This document shows, piece after piece, positions 1 to 13,500 of a stretch of 64,000 nucleotides of DNA. This stretch comes from Effrenium voratum (Eukaryota; Sar; Dinophyceae; Suessiales; Symbiodiniaceae). The DNA is taken from the NCBI GenBank assembly GCA_963377175.1, contig CAUJNA010001001.1, positions 867,721-931,720 on the forward strand, read 5' to 3'. Every line of letters starts with the position of its first letter. The stretch's first letter is position 1. A model generated the notes under the pieces. The model had not been told where the DNA came from and searched no databases. It saw nothing but the letters and a program-made list of their open reading frames with translations. The translations under genes were made by a program, and so were the position numbers.

Positions 1-1475
1 TTCGTGCTGATCCGGGAAAGTTGCAACGGTGTCCGCTTAGCTCAAAAGGTGGGTTGCCCCACACAATCAAGAGGCCACGCCGGGCCAAGCAATACATTCC
101 CTATCATTCTGCCGATGTTTGATCAGGTGGGTTTGGTGCAAACCTATGCAAGACATCAGTCATTTGGCTCTTGACTCAAGGCGCCCAAATCGCGCGTCGC
201 CCAATTCTTAGCGCCCCAAACAGATTTCCATGGGCCATTTTAGGTTGGTTAATTGGGTTATTGTAAAGCAAATCGCTCGTTCTTCCTTGTCAGACAACAC
301 TCAAAGCTACCAAAACGAGTACCCCTTACAAAGACACACTCATGCACCTTGATCACCACATTAGACTAACAGTCCGCCGCATCGGCCAAGTGGTTATGAT
401 ACCCTAGCCCCCAACAAGGTCGAGCCCATCTTGTATATCTTGCTTTGACACGACAGGTTTCCGCCAGAGTTGTCGTGGTCAACTGGGACCACTTCAGGAT
501 CAAGATTGGCACCCTCTCGCTTGGAAAGATGCTAGCTTAGCATCGTTGTTGCCCTTGTTCAGGTGATACCCTGTGGTGATACCCTCTGCACACTCACGCC
601 AGAACCTGACAATGATTGTGCATTGAGACTTGATGACCCTTCTGAGGAGCCTGGGTTTTATGTCAGAGCAAGACATCCAGGACATGAACAGATTGAACAA
701 CAGTTTTGGGGAGGTTGGAGTTGGGGACGCGTTGAGTTGACGAGCGTGTTACGTGGTGATGATGTTCCGTCCTCTACACAGGAATGGTTGCTCTAAAGGC
801 CTACATATTTGTAGTGGGGTGCTTGGGTACTCACAGACCAAACGTAGCCATGAAGACAAGAGCAGCCGCCCCATAGGCATACCAGCTAACCCAGAACGCG
901 GGATCTGATTGTACCTCGCTTGGAAGGGACTGACGAGCACGTCACATCTTCAAATGACCCAAGGCGGTTTGAATAATGGTACGCGTGCGTTTTAAACAAA
1001 GGGGGGCTGAAGCAACTGGTTGGTGTCCATTCGCATGTTCACCTTAGAGTCTTCTATTTGCGGACGTGCTTACATGCAAGCACCCTCAGGGTTATGACCC
1101 GGCCAATGCAGACGCGCGGCCCCCAATGAAGAACCAAACCCCTCGGGGACCTCAAAAACAACAAGCCTTTGTTGAAACCCAAAAAGCGGTCGAGACCGTT
1201 CGGGCACGGCCAAATCTTCAAAGTTTGATCTTCTGGTGCCAACATGAAGGGTTTCAGCTGCAGACCCTGCCCAGATCCAATCCTTTGAGGATGGTTTTGC
1301 AGGGCTCCTTACAAGATACATGTTGCCCATTTGAAACATGGCTTTTTCCACCAAAACAAAGGGAACCATTTACAAGGCAATGCTCAGGTGTACAATGACA
1401 TCCGGATCCCTGTTTTGGCGCTTGGACCTTTTCCTTGACGAGGCCCAGTTTCGGCCTTCGGCCTTCGGCCGCCAG
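1..1475. other. Presumed intron of EEFSEC left of exon a
   Basis: No family motif of the missing upstream EEFSEC part was found. An open frame at 563-796 (+) has no recognisable homology and no codon bias. A unit of repeat family M (bases 1320-1420; related copies at 6937-7040 and 31937-32035) is present. Confidence 0.4.
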
Positions 1476-1518
1476 GATGCGGCGGTGTGCGTGGTGGACA
1501 AGATCAGCTACTTCAAGA
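1476..1518 (+). CDS. EEFSEC: EEFSEC exon a (VVDKISYFK)
   Basis: Frame from 1476 reads DAAVCVVDKISYFK, matching the family segment around VEKIPYF. The acceptor is CCAG|GATG. The likely donor is AAGA|GCAGC, a GC donor, leaving phase 1. The frame is also open upstream, so the exon start is less certain than its identity. Confidence 0.85.
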
Positions 1519-4500
1519 GCAGCTGGACATCGAACCGAGCGTCCGGTCGTTTTGGACGGGGGTCAGCGGTTGAGGCTGGGGTTCAACGTGACGCGCATGG
1601 GAAAGCCACGGGGAACGCCTAGGACATCAAGGGACCAGTGGGAATCCAGGATGAGGGGTTTAAGCTTCCCCAGAATTCGTTCCCCTTTTCTTATTTTGGC
1701 ACTAGGGCAAAAATAAGGATTGTTTGCTGAGGTCCTAGTTCCAGCCAAGCAAAGTGACACGAATGAGAAATCCGAGGGGAACGCCTAGGACATCAAGGGT
1801 CCGAGGGGAACGCCTAGGACATCAAGGGACCAGTGGGAATCCAGGATGCAGCAACCCCTGGCTGAACCGAAATGGTCAAGGGAGCAAGGTTCCATGATGG
1901 GAGGGAAAACCCAGTGATCAACCCAGGGTTGAATAGTGGGATGCAAGTCATTTTAGAGGGGAGTCCTTGCAGTTTTTGGTTTTCGGGGGGGACACTTCGG
2001 ATCCAGTGTTTTTTTTTTTTTGGTTTTTTTTTTGTTTTTTTTTTTTTTTAACCCCTGCGGCTGTTGTGTTTACTATGACTGGGTTGGTTGGTTGGTTGGC
2101 TGGCTGGTTGGTTGGTTGGTGCCCTAGGGAAAAAACAATCATCTGTACTGGGGCCATTGCCTTGTCTTAACGCCATGTTAATGAGTCTCGAGCTCCTGGC
2201 ACGGGGGACTTGAAGAGACCAGAACGGCATGCAGATGAACTAACGGAGATATTCCAGGCCAAGGGCCTTATGAAGGGCTTATCCTTGGCTTATCCAGGGA
2301 CAGCCCCCCCCATATCCCCCATGGCGCCCATAGCGCCGGGATCCATGTGTAAGAGTTTGGCTCCCTTTCTAGTGGGTTCGAGTTTCAAATCTATGCCTCT
2401 GTTTTGAACAGCCCATACCGAGTTGAACGGTCCCTACCCTCAAAAGTTACTTTTTCAACTAATGGTCCAAGTCTGGGCAAATGATCACGAACTCATTTGT
2501 CGGGTAAACGAGCTTGCCCATGATGAGGATCCCCTACTTCGGGGCTTCCTCATTTCTTTCTGCACATTTAATAATGATTCTGCACCTTTTGAGTAATGTA
2601 CACATAGGATATGTCCCCCCAAAATACTTCCATGGTGAATGTTTTCCCCCTTCCCCCTTCCTTGTGAATGATTTCTTTTTGCGGCTCCAAAAAGGCAGCG
2701 CATCGCGCTGCGAGGTACTGCGACCACCAAGTCCAAGTTCCATGTGACCTTGGGCCATCAAACCGCCTGGCGCTCCAGGGCTTGACACCGCCGGTTTGAA
2801 GGTCTCACGAAGCCAAGGGGCCAGCTCCCTTCAAAAAGATCCACACGTGGTTTTGCGAAAGACATAAGCCGCAAGCCCTTTTTAAGGACAGGGTTTTGGC
2901 AAGATTGAGTCCCACACGATCCATGCAGGTCACATTTATTTACCCAGATTCTCTTATGCGGCCATCACGAGGTCATGGCGACCGCCCACTTCTTCTGCCC
3001 CTTCCCTTCCAGCTCCAGGCAGGGGGGTTCCAACAGTCGACCAGCAAAAACTCGCTGGTGCGATAGGCAGGGAATGAGCAATGGAATGGGCCCTCTTTTT
3101 GAACCATCCATTTCCTTATGGTTTCAAGAAGAAATGGAATACAGGTTTCCGTTCATTCACACATGGTTTCCGTTTCCATTTTCCTTTTGAATCTTCCGGT
3201 TCATTCCATCCTTCACTGCCGCAAGACAAGGGCGCCTCCGTTCCCTTGCCACAAGCCCAGTCCGCGAGGCCTGAGTGGCATATAGCAGACGCAGAAATCT
3301 AGGAGCAAGAGAGTCACACTCAAAGCCCGGGCAAGTGGAGGAGTTCGTAGGGACGAGTTCAACCATGACTAGTTGCGGCGGCCTTCATAGTTCTTGAAGC
3401 ATGGTTCCTGCGGCCATTTTGATACCGGGTTTTGATGATGACTCAAGAGGGTTGTGGGACTAGAGACCCGAAAGTCTCCAGCTGGGACAAGGCTCCAGGC
3501 TTGCCGCCCCCTTCCACGCCAAGAAGAAGAAGCACCCCCTTCAAGGCATGTTGCCCCAGCACCAAACTTCCATACTGCATTTCTCTGTTTGCCAAGTGAA
3601 CCAGTTGGCTCGTGGTGCATTGGACCAAAGGCTTTTCTTCTTGTTGCTCATGGTTGCTGGTTCTTTTGAAAATTTGGTCAAAGAAGACTCGGCTTTGCCC
3701 CATGGCCACTTGAGTAAAGGATGAGGTGGGATGGCTGGACGAGGCAAAGTGTCTTTTGGTTTTGGCGTTTCAAGTCCACCCGCAGGTTCTGGGGTACCCT
3801 TGACTTCAGGCTGGAAACATAGGACATAGGCGTTGCAGCCCTGACCCCCAAACTGAAACACGTGTCACTGGATTTCGCCTTCAAAGGTTGCAATTTACAG
3901 GTGGGTTCCATTGAAGCTGCCACTTTTACGTTTAGTCCAAACGAGATGAAAGTACCGCTATAGCCCAGGCCGGCCGAGGGCCAATTTGGGGATTGCATAC
4001 CCCGTTTATAGCCACCGGCCTGTTGGGGTCAGTCAGAGCCCCGGCTTGGGTAAAACACTTGGCCATTGATGAGTTCTTGTTTTTAGTGGCGCGCTTGCTG
4101 CAGCTCACCTGGTGGACAAACTTGCTCGCCACATCAGAATCAGGTCGTTCACTTGTGGAGCGTTCTGCAGATCAGTTGATTGCTTAGCTGCATTGCTGCA
4201 AGCCACTTGCCAGGAGCGCGGGAACACAGGAACCGGCGCAGGACGCGGAAAGACGAATCAGGGCTGCTTTTGGTCCGGGATTGGCAGTCAAGCACCGGCC
4301 TCTTGCACTAGGCGATCGCAATTATCAGACACAAAACGCACAGAAACTTGTCACTTGTGCTTGCTGTTGCTGCTGGTGTTGTTGGTGATGCTGCTGGTGC
4401 AGGTGTTGTTGGTGCCGCTGCCGCGTGTGCTTGCCCATCGCTTCGGTTGCCTGATATGGCTCCTACCGCATTTCGATTGATGCCATGATACCGCCTGCGG

Positions 4501-7500
4501 GCACAATAGACGCCCCAACTAATCACCACACAATGGCATATGTGTTTTGTTAAAACACCAAAGACACAGGGGACCCTTTGGCGGACGTCATCTAGATGGG
4601 GATTCATGTCCACCACCAACTGATGAGGTGGTTCTTTGCTTGCAAGCTTTAGGCAGTGCCAGACGTAGCTTATTGTTTCTTTCTCCCTTTCCAGTGTCCC
4701 TTCATTGCCCTTACCAGCAAAAGTGCGGCTTTTGCGGGTCGGATCCATTTTTCCCCAAATAAGCGCATGCTCTTTGCTGGGGTCTCCTCCAAAGCTTGTT
4801 TTGTATTTTCGGGTAGACTAAGTAAAATAAGAAGCAGAGCCTGAACATGTTGCTTTATCTCCGGGGCGTCGTGTCTTCGAGGGCAGAGAGGCCAATCCGG
4901 CGATGTCTCTTGCCGCGAGGAGAAGCCGAAGGATGTCAAGGGCGGGTACCCAAGTGCAGGCGCGAGGGAGCTGCCCGGAAAAAAATGTTGGAGAATAAAT
5001 GTAGGGTGTCTATCAAGGGAACAATGACTCTGACCCACATATTGCTGCCTTTTGCCCCATAATTATATTTCCCCTGTTGGTGTTAAAGAGAATCTAGCCC
5101 TACTGGAATGGTAAACACACACACACACATCCAGGGCCTTCTGCAAAGGGAGGATTCCGATTTTGACTCTTGACCATGGCTGTTGCCATTGGGCCACAGG
5201 TTGCCTCAAACTCCTCGGCGCCTCTTTCTCTGATTTCTTGCGATGGGGACACAACGAAATGGGTTTGTTTGTTGTTTAGGGTATTTTTGGGGGGTTGGTT
5301 TAAAGGGAAACCAAATCATGTTGGCGGGTCCCTCAACAAAAGACACACGATGGGAATCCACTCATGTTGGGGGGTCCCTCAAAAAAAGACACTCAAATGG
5401 GTTCGGAATTTGACAATTCAGGGCGCCCATGAGTAACAAACACAATGGATGATTGGTGGAACGCACATCGTAGCAACGCGGGTAGCACCCAACCCCTTAA
5501 GTTAGAACTCAGGGGTCACCCCTGAGGGGCTCAGGGATTGCTCAGCAATGGATCCCAGCAGCAATTTGGAGACGAGCTTCTTTTGGCATATCCAGCGCCT
5601 TTTAGGGAACCCCCGAGAAAACTACATTAAAGAGGGTTCCACAAGAAATGTGGTACGTAGATACGATGAGTGTGTTAGCCAGCGTTATGTTTGCAACAGT
5701 AGATGAGAATAGATACAGAGTTGTTGCTACAACAAATCGAAGTGACACACCATGACACGCACGAAACATCAATACAAGCAAACCGTGGTCGCAGCATAAT
5801 ATGCTGCGAACGCAGTCTATATCAACGATGGCATGTGGAAGCAGTCTCACCACATACTGTGCAAAATGCTGATGGACGAAGAAAGGCATGTTTTGTTTTG
5901 CCCCTGTCATTTATGCTAGCGCATGGTTTGCATAGAACGCAACATGGTTGTTGTTGGGAAACATTTTTCATTTTTGCTCATTTGTGGTTTAGTGGTTGAA
6001 ATTCCCACTTAACTGCTAACATTTAAATTGTTGCTCCCCTTCCAACGTCAACCAGGGCAATGCGTTTGTTTCGCTTGCTTGTAAGCCCAATGTGTTCGCC
6101 AGCGACGGCCGATTTGACACCTGGCCGTGAAACAAGGGCTTGCTTCACTTTATTTGGGGGGTCGCCGATGATTCGGTGCTAAGATTGGCTTTCACCCCCA
6201 ACTACCGGCACCTGCGGGGAAGCGGGGTACAGCATAGGTGTCCTTTTTGGTTGGTTTGCTTAAATAAAAGAGGGCCCTGGTTTAGATGGGGGTTGTTCCA
6301 TTTACCAGGGCCATCCTTTTTTCCAAAAGGCCACCTATGGGTACACGCTTTGTGTATAGTGGCTCTATAGCTAGTGGTTGTATATACCATGAAAGCCCTG
6401 GCTGGGATCTTTTTGCTAGTAGAAACCATCTTACTGCCCTGCGGGTGTGGAAGTAAGGCGAATCTTCCCGTTCAACAGCGAAACATACCTTGGTGGCTCC
6501 CAGCCATCCTCTTAGCTTGTTAGCTTTTTAGGGTTTAGTGGGTATTTGGCCGTGGGTCAAAACCAATGGTACCATTTTGGGGTAGGTGCACCACCCATTT
6601 TAGTCTATTTTAGTGGGGAATGGGATTTTAGCGGGGGTACGGGATTTTGACCCATGGGCATTTCTATTTAACCCACCACTACAAGTTTAACTTTGAGCAG
6701 GGGATCTGAGGACAGCCCAGAGACCTGCCCGTCAACGAGTAAATAGGAGTTGCTCAATGATGGACCCCTTTGTTTAAAGGGAAACCAACAGGAAACTCTT
6801 GCAATTTCACGTGGTCTATGTCGAGAAACACCCAAGCGTGTTTACAACCAAGTGCTGTTTTTGGGCAACGCACGTAAATTTGGAATGTGTGAAATAAGGG
6901 CACCTCCTAAACAGCGCTCCTTAAAATATACATTTTGCAACCATTTGAAACATGTTTTTTTTTTTTCAACACCAAAATCAAGGGGTTTCCCACCATTTAC
7001 AAGTTGCAATGTTCAGGTGTCTAGTGCATCCGGATCCCTCCTAAAATCGGTGGCTTTCCCTTGGGCAGCTTCAAAAAAGAACACAGAGGCGCCCATTTCA
7101 TTCGCCCATTTCATGCTGGTTCTTTTGGATGGTATACCTCTCGTATGTGGCCCTATGGGAAACTAGTTTCATGGTCACAGTTCAGATTGGAGTTTGATGA
7201 AGGCTATCTGCGGGGGCAGATGTATGAATGGAGTCCTATGATGTCATGGGGTGCCTTCACCCCATATGTGACATGGGGATTTGGACCCTGACAGATGGAT
7301 TTCAAGCAACTTGAAGAGGTACCCGGCTAGACTCGCCAGGCTCAGGCGGACCCACCTTGGCCATGGGCAAGGGGCTAAGATGCGGTTTGCAGGTGTCCCC
7401 AATTTGGAACCATGACACCTCCTGATACATCCATGATTTATCAGAAATTTGCGTGGTGAAGTGTGCTTGGCTTGTTCAAAATAAATTACTGGTTGAGAAA

Positions 7501-10500
7501 CCTCTTGTGACAGTCCATGGCAAGGTGCTTACGGTATCTCCTTTGAGGATGGCTCCTAAGGGGTTTGAAGAGTACTTCAGAGAAAAGATATCCGGACCTT
7601 CGCAGATTGCAAGTTCTCCATTTGGTTGCCTTAAGGGACTTCAAGGGACCCTTTAAGTTGATTTTGGGGAAGGTTTGAATTGTAATCAATTTGTGCAATT
7701 GATCAAAGAGGTGCCAAGTAGACTGTTGGCGCCCTGTGGTCTTTGGCCTTGCCATGATGTTGCAGGCTGGTTAACGTGAATCTCTTATAAGTGTTTCAAA
7801 GCTTGATCGTTTGCCTGTCTGTGTGTTGGCTGCAAGAGACGTGCGCAGACTGACTCGAATCTGCGGGTAGCATTTCTGCATGTTTGAGGAGCAGCCGCAG
7901 AGCCTTATAAGAACAACGACACAGGGGTGAGGATCTACAGGGGAAGCTTTGGGGATGGTTCACAAAGGGGCGTCATGACACTGGACATGTTGTGAAAATG
8001 TGTTCAACCGACATTCACGTACACTTGGGCTTGATCCATAATAACCTGCTTGGTTTTGTGGGGGGGAACCTGTTTTTTTCCCCATCTAGCCAACCTAAAA
8101 GCGGGGTAAACGAAGAAAGACGTTTTTCTCCAAACCCTGGGGTGGTCGCTTCAAGCCAGGTATTCTCTGATGCTGTTACCGCGGGTTTTTCCATTGACAC
8201 GGGACGTGTTTGGGTTCTCAACAGAGTCCCCAGCCATGGCCTTTGGGTGTCGTCTCTCAGGCTGTGGAGCTGCTGTCTCGGAGAGGCGGGGATCCGAGAG
8301 CCTTCCATGGGCTTGATCAAAGGGATCCTCATGAGCCGAGGGAAAGCCACTTCTGAAGCTGTGATCAAGATCCCTGCATACCCCCCCCCCCAATTTTCAA
8401 TTCAGAGGGGTTACCCTGGAAATGATTCCCCACCAAAAAGGGACTGGTTCATAGCGGCGAGGGGGTGTTAATCAGGACTCGACATTACCCTACTTTCAAC
8501 AATTCCATCTAATTATGGTTGGTGGGTTGGATTGGTGGCTTGGACGTTAGGGGGGACCTTCCCCATTTGGTTTCAGCTTGAGCTGGGGTTCAAATCCCCA
8601 AACCGATCCACACCACCAACTACAGGCTTCCTGAATTACACCCGGGTGACTGTCGGCGGCGTAATTCCCTTTGTGTAGGTAGGTAAAAGGTATGACCAAC
8701 TTTACGGAAGCACGATTCTTCGAGGGTAACTGGCAAAGGATCTCACCTGAGCTTTCAACCAATGGTGTATCCGAGCTGCCTAGAGCGAGTCGACCAAAGA
8801 ACAGAGTGGGGTGCCCCCTGCTTTATTTTGAGTCACCCGCAAAGGTCAGCTTTTTCAGGTCCATTGGGCAACTGGGCTTCACATTTCAGCTCTTTTTTGG
8901 GAGCTGGGAAGGGGGTGGGGGGTGCGGGGGGGGGGGGCAGCCCAAATAAGCCTTTATTAAGCTATTCCTTTATTTGGACTCCCTCCCCCCCTTTCCCCCC
9001 AGCTTTATAACTCTGAATTTTCCGCTCGTCCTCAGTTACTGACATGTGTTGTGCACGGTGCTGTGCGGCGTGTGCCAGCATGTTGTCCCGGCGATCAGGT
9101 ACTGAGTGGCTATCCCGGGGTAGAATGCAGTTAATGAAATTACAAGCATGGCTTTGGAAGGCTATAACCATGGTTACTAGCCACCAAGTACATGACAAGC
9201 GGGTTGTAACTATGACACCAGGTTTCAGGGCTGATTGAAAGATCCGGCATCTTGGCGTTGTTGCGGATATCGAGACTAGTGTCCCGAACTCGGATAAGAG
9301 AAGAGAACTGGACGGTGAAATCGTTGAAATGCGTGCCATGCTGCGCAAGATGTCGACGTGTGATTTGACGGCCAAGAGACCAGTTCACAGACTGTGAAGC
9401 CCGAGCATTCTCCATTGCCGTCTTATCAAAATTAAGTGGACGAAAGCAGAACATGAGCAACAGCCAAAATAGGTCGGAACCCGTTTGTTTTTAATAATGC
9501 CTTTTTTAACGATTAAAAAAAGAAAAAGAACAAAACACCAGATTTTATCACCAGCCTTTTTTGCGGTTCCCCGATTTTAACACGCACCCATCTGCAGACT
9601 CAGTGTTGGCAAAGGGGATGCCCACTACATTGACATTAAAACCCGGGCTGCTCGCAGGCGGAATCACATCCAAAGAAGTTTTTGTTGTGTTCTATTCTTT
9701 CTTGGCCTTGTTCTTTTCGGTGTCACACTTTTGGCTCGTTATGCTGTGCTACTTTGAGCCCCATATGGCTGGAAGCAAGAAACCAAGTGGCGTAGTGTTG
9801 TGTTTGCGGTTGACTTCTCCACAGAGCTGTGTGAATTGTGATTTGGATGTGCGTCAAAATGGGAACCATATTCCGGTCCCGATGGTTTTCTTTTGGCGTC
9901 CTTTTCAAGCCAACAGGGTGCTCTGACAACGAGGCATCCACTTGGCACAACAGGCACAACTAGATCAACACATTGTGACGATTGAATCCCCTGCGAGTGC
10001 TGGAACTTGGCATTGACAGGATAACTGTCTTTGAACTTAGTTTGAATCATATGTTGGTTGATGCTGTTCTGCATACCCAGAGCGCTCCAACAACTGGCCA
10101 TTCTCCACAGCTAGAGCACACCGGTGCTGTTGTGGTTTCTTCAAATGAAAATTATCTACTCATCAGGATACCTATTGCGTCATGATCCAAAAGCAGAGTT
10201 TGCAGGCAACACACATGGAGATAAATCCTTCCGGGATGTGCCATTTGAGCGGTTGTGAACAAGGAGAACGATTCGAACGAGCTCACCGAAGAAGGAATGG
10301 AAGAAGCACGCAGATTGGCACACTATATTGTCGAACTTCCCAGTAGATCTGCCTGAAGCTTTGTGGTGCTGTTTATGCATGTCCACCCGATTCAGCTGCA
10401 CCCTACGCCGATGTTTTCGTTGTGCAAGACCGCGCTTCCTCGGTTTGACTCGATCGCGAGGCAAAGCGGTTGGCCGACCAGCTTCGACTTTTCACAGGCC

Positions 10501-13500
10501 TATCTGCACGTGGAGGAGCTTTGGCAGTGGATGCCCAAGTTTTCACGTGACTCCAGGTGTTTCGTTTTTGGTTGGGTTGAGGGTTTCCCCGGAAGCCGTG
10601 TCAAAGGAACACAAAAGAGCCAAATTTGGGGTTGCCCATTCAAAGACAAGCCCAGTTTGGTCATGCAACCTTAAGTTTGTTGGTATGGTTAACAATTATG
10701 GACTACAGCTTTCTGTGGCCGCAAACATTTTGCAGCCCAAATATTTGTCGGAAAAGAACGTTGACTACATGTTCAATGGGTGAATATTGGCAAGATGATT
10801 CTCATCTATGACACCCTTTCCTCGAGGCTTTTTCGTCAAGTTGCCATGAGTGACACCCTTGTCCAAGGGCTCCTGGTCACCGTTGCCATTGGTGACTCTA
10901 TTCAAGGGCCCCCTTAGGTATGTTCAGAGCATGACCACCTAGGAGTTTGGATCAATTTGGGTCCTGGAAGTCCAAAATGCGTTGCTTCATGCGCTTCCCT
11001 TTGCGGCTTTTGGGGGCCAGCTTTGAATTGGATGGTCTATGGGAAACCGTCAGCAAGTCCACGACTTGGTCCGCCAATTGAATGTTTACTGCGCTGGATC
11101 AAGGACACTCAGGACACTTGCATATATGATATGTGTTTATTGTTCTTGATAAGTACCTGTGTGTGTGTGTGTGTGTGTGCGTGTTTGTGCTTAGGAATGC
11201 TTTATGGGTTTCATTAGCGCATTTGGGATGTACTCATTTGTTTGCGAAGCTCTGATAGCCATACTTCACCTCGTGGTAGCAGCCTCCATCTTCTTGCCTT
11301 GTGCAAAAATGCCCCTCATTCTGGATCCAGTAGACTGACATCCTCAAGACGCTTTGAAGCAAGCCCGCAAAGGCAATTTGGAGAACCCCCCAACTGCAAC
11401 CACTTCAATGGGCGAAGGTCCAACACCGCGGTGGAATACGAGAACACCGACGGAGACGTCGTGAAGCTGTCGCCCTGCGAGCCCGGCAAGCCTCCTGACT
11501 CGCAGACGTGGCGCGGTGCGCCCGTCATAGCCCGTGATCTTGGTAGAGGGTCCCTTGGTGCGCTTCGTGGTTTAAACCCCTATATGTTTTTTAAGAAAAC
11601 CCCGAGGTCCCTTGATCCCCGCAGGATGGTTTTGAGGGCATTTTTTTGGAACAAATTGGAATCGCCTAGGTTCTACTCCGATTTGGAGGGGAAAGTTCGC
11701 AAGCTCTGTATTCCTTTTGCTCATGTTGGTATCAACACTCGATGGTCCACGGATTGATTATTTCTTGAACGAACCCGGGAGCATAGCGGGACCGGCCCCA
11801 CGTTGCTTGGAGGTCTTGATGTCCTCAATCAAAGAAAGCCGGCGTTTGAGACACGGCGAACAGCACAAACGGCTTCCCCCTCACAAGGGTTGACGTCTTT
11901 CTCAATAGTAGCAGTAGTGAACGCGTCGTGTGACAAGTTAAAGGGCTGCTCTTATTTGTTCAAGGGCTATGTGTTCAAGGGCTGCTCTCAGGATGAAGTG
12001 ATATCAAGTGATTTTTCCGCACCCGCTCGTTGTGGAATGGAGTCGTTTGTGAAGTGCCACGCCTTCGTAAGACTGGGCCAGCGACGGGCGAGCAGTGAAG
12101 CCGCGAATGCGCGCAACGGCCAGCTTGTTCGGAGAAATTTCTGCAGATCTTCACGTAGCTCGAAACCTGTTGGTCATCACGTGTCCGTTTGAAGTGTTTT
12201 GCTTGGCCCTGTGTGGTATAAATCGCCTAATTTAGATTGTGCTATTGGGCTCATAACTATTAGCCCAACCTATAGCCAAATCTATGCTCATACCGATGTG
12301 GCCGACTTTGGAAAGCGTTCAAGCCCGAACATAGAGGGGCACCCCGCCTTTCGATCCAACGTTTGGCGAATGTTTGATAACATTCATACCCCGTGTTTTC
12401 CAGACGCCTCCCTCAAAAAGAAGACGCCCCAAACGCTTCGCCGCCACAAAAAACGAACAACACCACGAGGCTTTTGTTCGAGCTGAACGGCATCACGAAG
12501 GCCGAGGTCACCGAATTGAGGCCCGGAATGGCCATGGTGGAACATGTGTTTACGTGGTGGCTCCCAGCCATCCGGTTCCTTAGCGTGTTGGCTTTTTTCA
12601 GTTGCTTTAGTGGTTGGGTTTCCAGTCAGCCCACCAAAAGTTAAGCTTTTAGCAGCAGGGATCAGTTTGCACAGCCCAGTTTAGGGCTAAGTCATATGGC
12701 TCAGTCCAAAGCGAATCGACCGGATCGGGGTCCTCAACCAATCAACCAAAAAGACACCCATACACCTATACCTGGACCCTCAAGCTACTAAACATGCGAA
12801 ATCACACCAGATTTTGAGGGCGGCAATAGCCAATTTTGTTGTGGTTGTGGGTAGCGTGTCCAGGTGGCTCAAAACAGAACAGCCCTCAATGTGTTTTCAG
12901 GATGTTCTTTAAAGCCAGCCCAACCAGTGTACCATAAAGCAAATACATAATGCGGGCATGTATTGGATGTGACGTAAAACGACCCCAAAATCCTGCATTC
13001 CTTGTAGTTACCCTGAACACCATCCAAGGGTTCCCCACAGATGACACACCATATGTGCTGTTGGCGTCAACAGCACCTTTTGGATAGGCCAACGGTCTTG
13101 GTCTTCCTGGGTCCACAGGGTTCTGCAAATGTTCCCCCACTTGGACTCCGAAATGTTGAGGCCAAAACGGGTCTGTCTTTTTTGAGGCGACCACTTTTTG
13201 TGGGATGTTAAAGGGAATCCAAAAGAGCTACCATCAAAACCCGGGTAGATGAAGGTTAGTAAGGGGCAGTCCCAGGTTGCGGCCGCCTTCTTAATTCTTG
13301 AAGCATGGTTCTGGGTCCATTTTAATACCGGGCTTTGATTGTGACTCTAAAGATAAGCCGAAGCCATGGATTGGTCCAACTAAATCCAAGACAGACAAAC
13401 CACAGCCCACTTTTGTGGGTCAAAATCGTTTTGGTTGATCCCATTTTGGTTGGGATTGGTGAATTCACCACCCATTTTAGTTCTTTTCTCTTTTTTTTTG

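Larger units (their letters stand above)
3019..11417. other. Largest EEFSEC intron (8.4 kb)
   Basis: Holds family J (partial, 3373-3436), C (5944-6055), D with A inserted (6490-6720) and M (6937-7040) elements, a G-rich fold-back (8910-9000), and degenerate coding-like stretches around 9240-9390 and 9980-10520. No convincing exon of either identified gene was seen here. Confidence 0.5.

Noticed and set aside
141..190. Spliced-leader-like string near TCATTTGGCTCTTGACTCAA
   Set aside because: Only partial resemblance to the dinoflagellate spliced leader, with no full copy; chance similarity is likely.
563..796. 77-residue + frame near the left edge (DDPSEEPGFYVRARHPGHEQ)
   Set aside because: Protein-like at first sight, but no known family, no third-position bias and no fit to EEFSEC. 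Left as unassigned.
11991..12192. GC-rich frame FVKCHAFVRLGQRRASSEAA between EEFSEC exons d and e
   Set aside because: No acceptor/donor pair keeps the phase needed between exons d and e, and codon bias is weaker than in the accepted exons.
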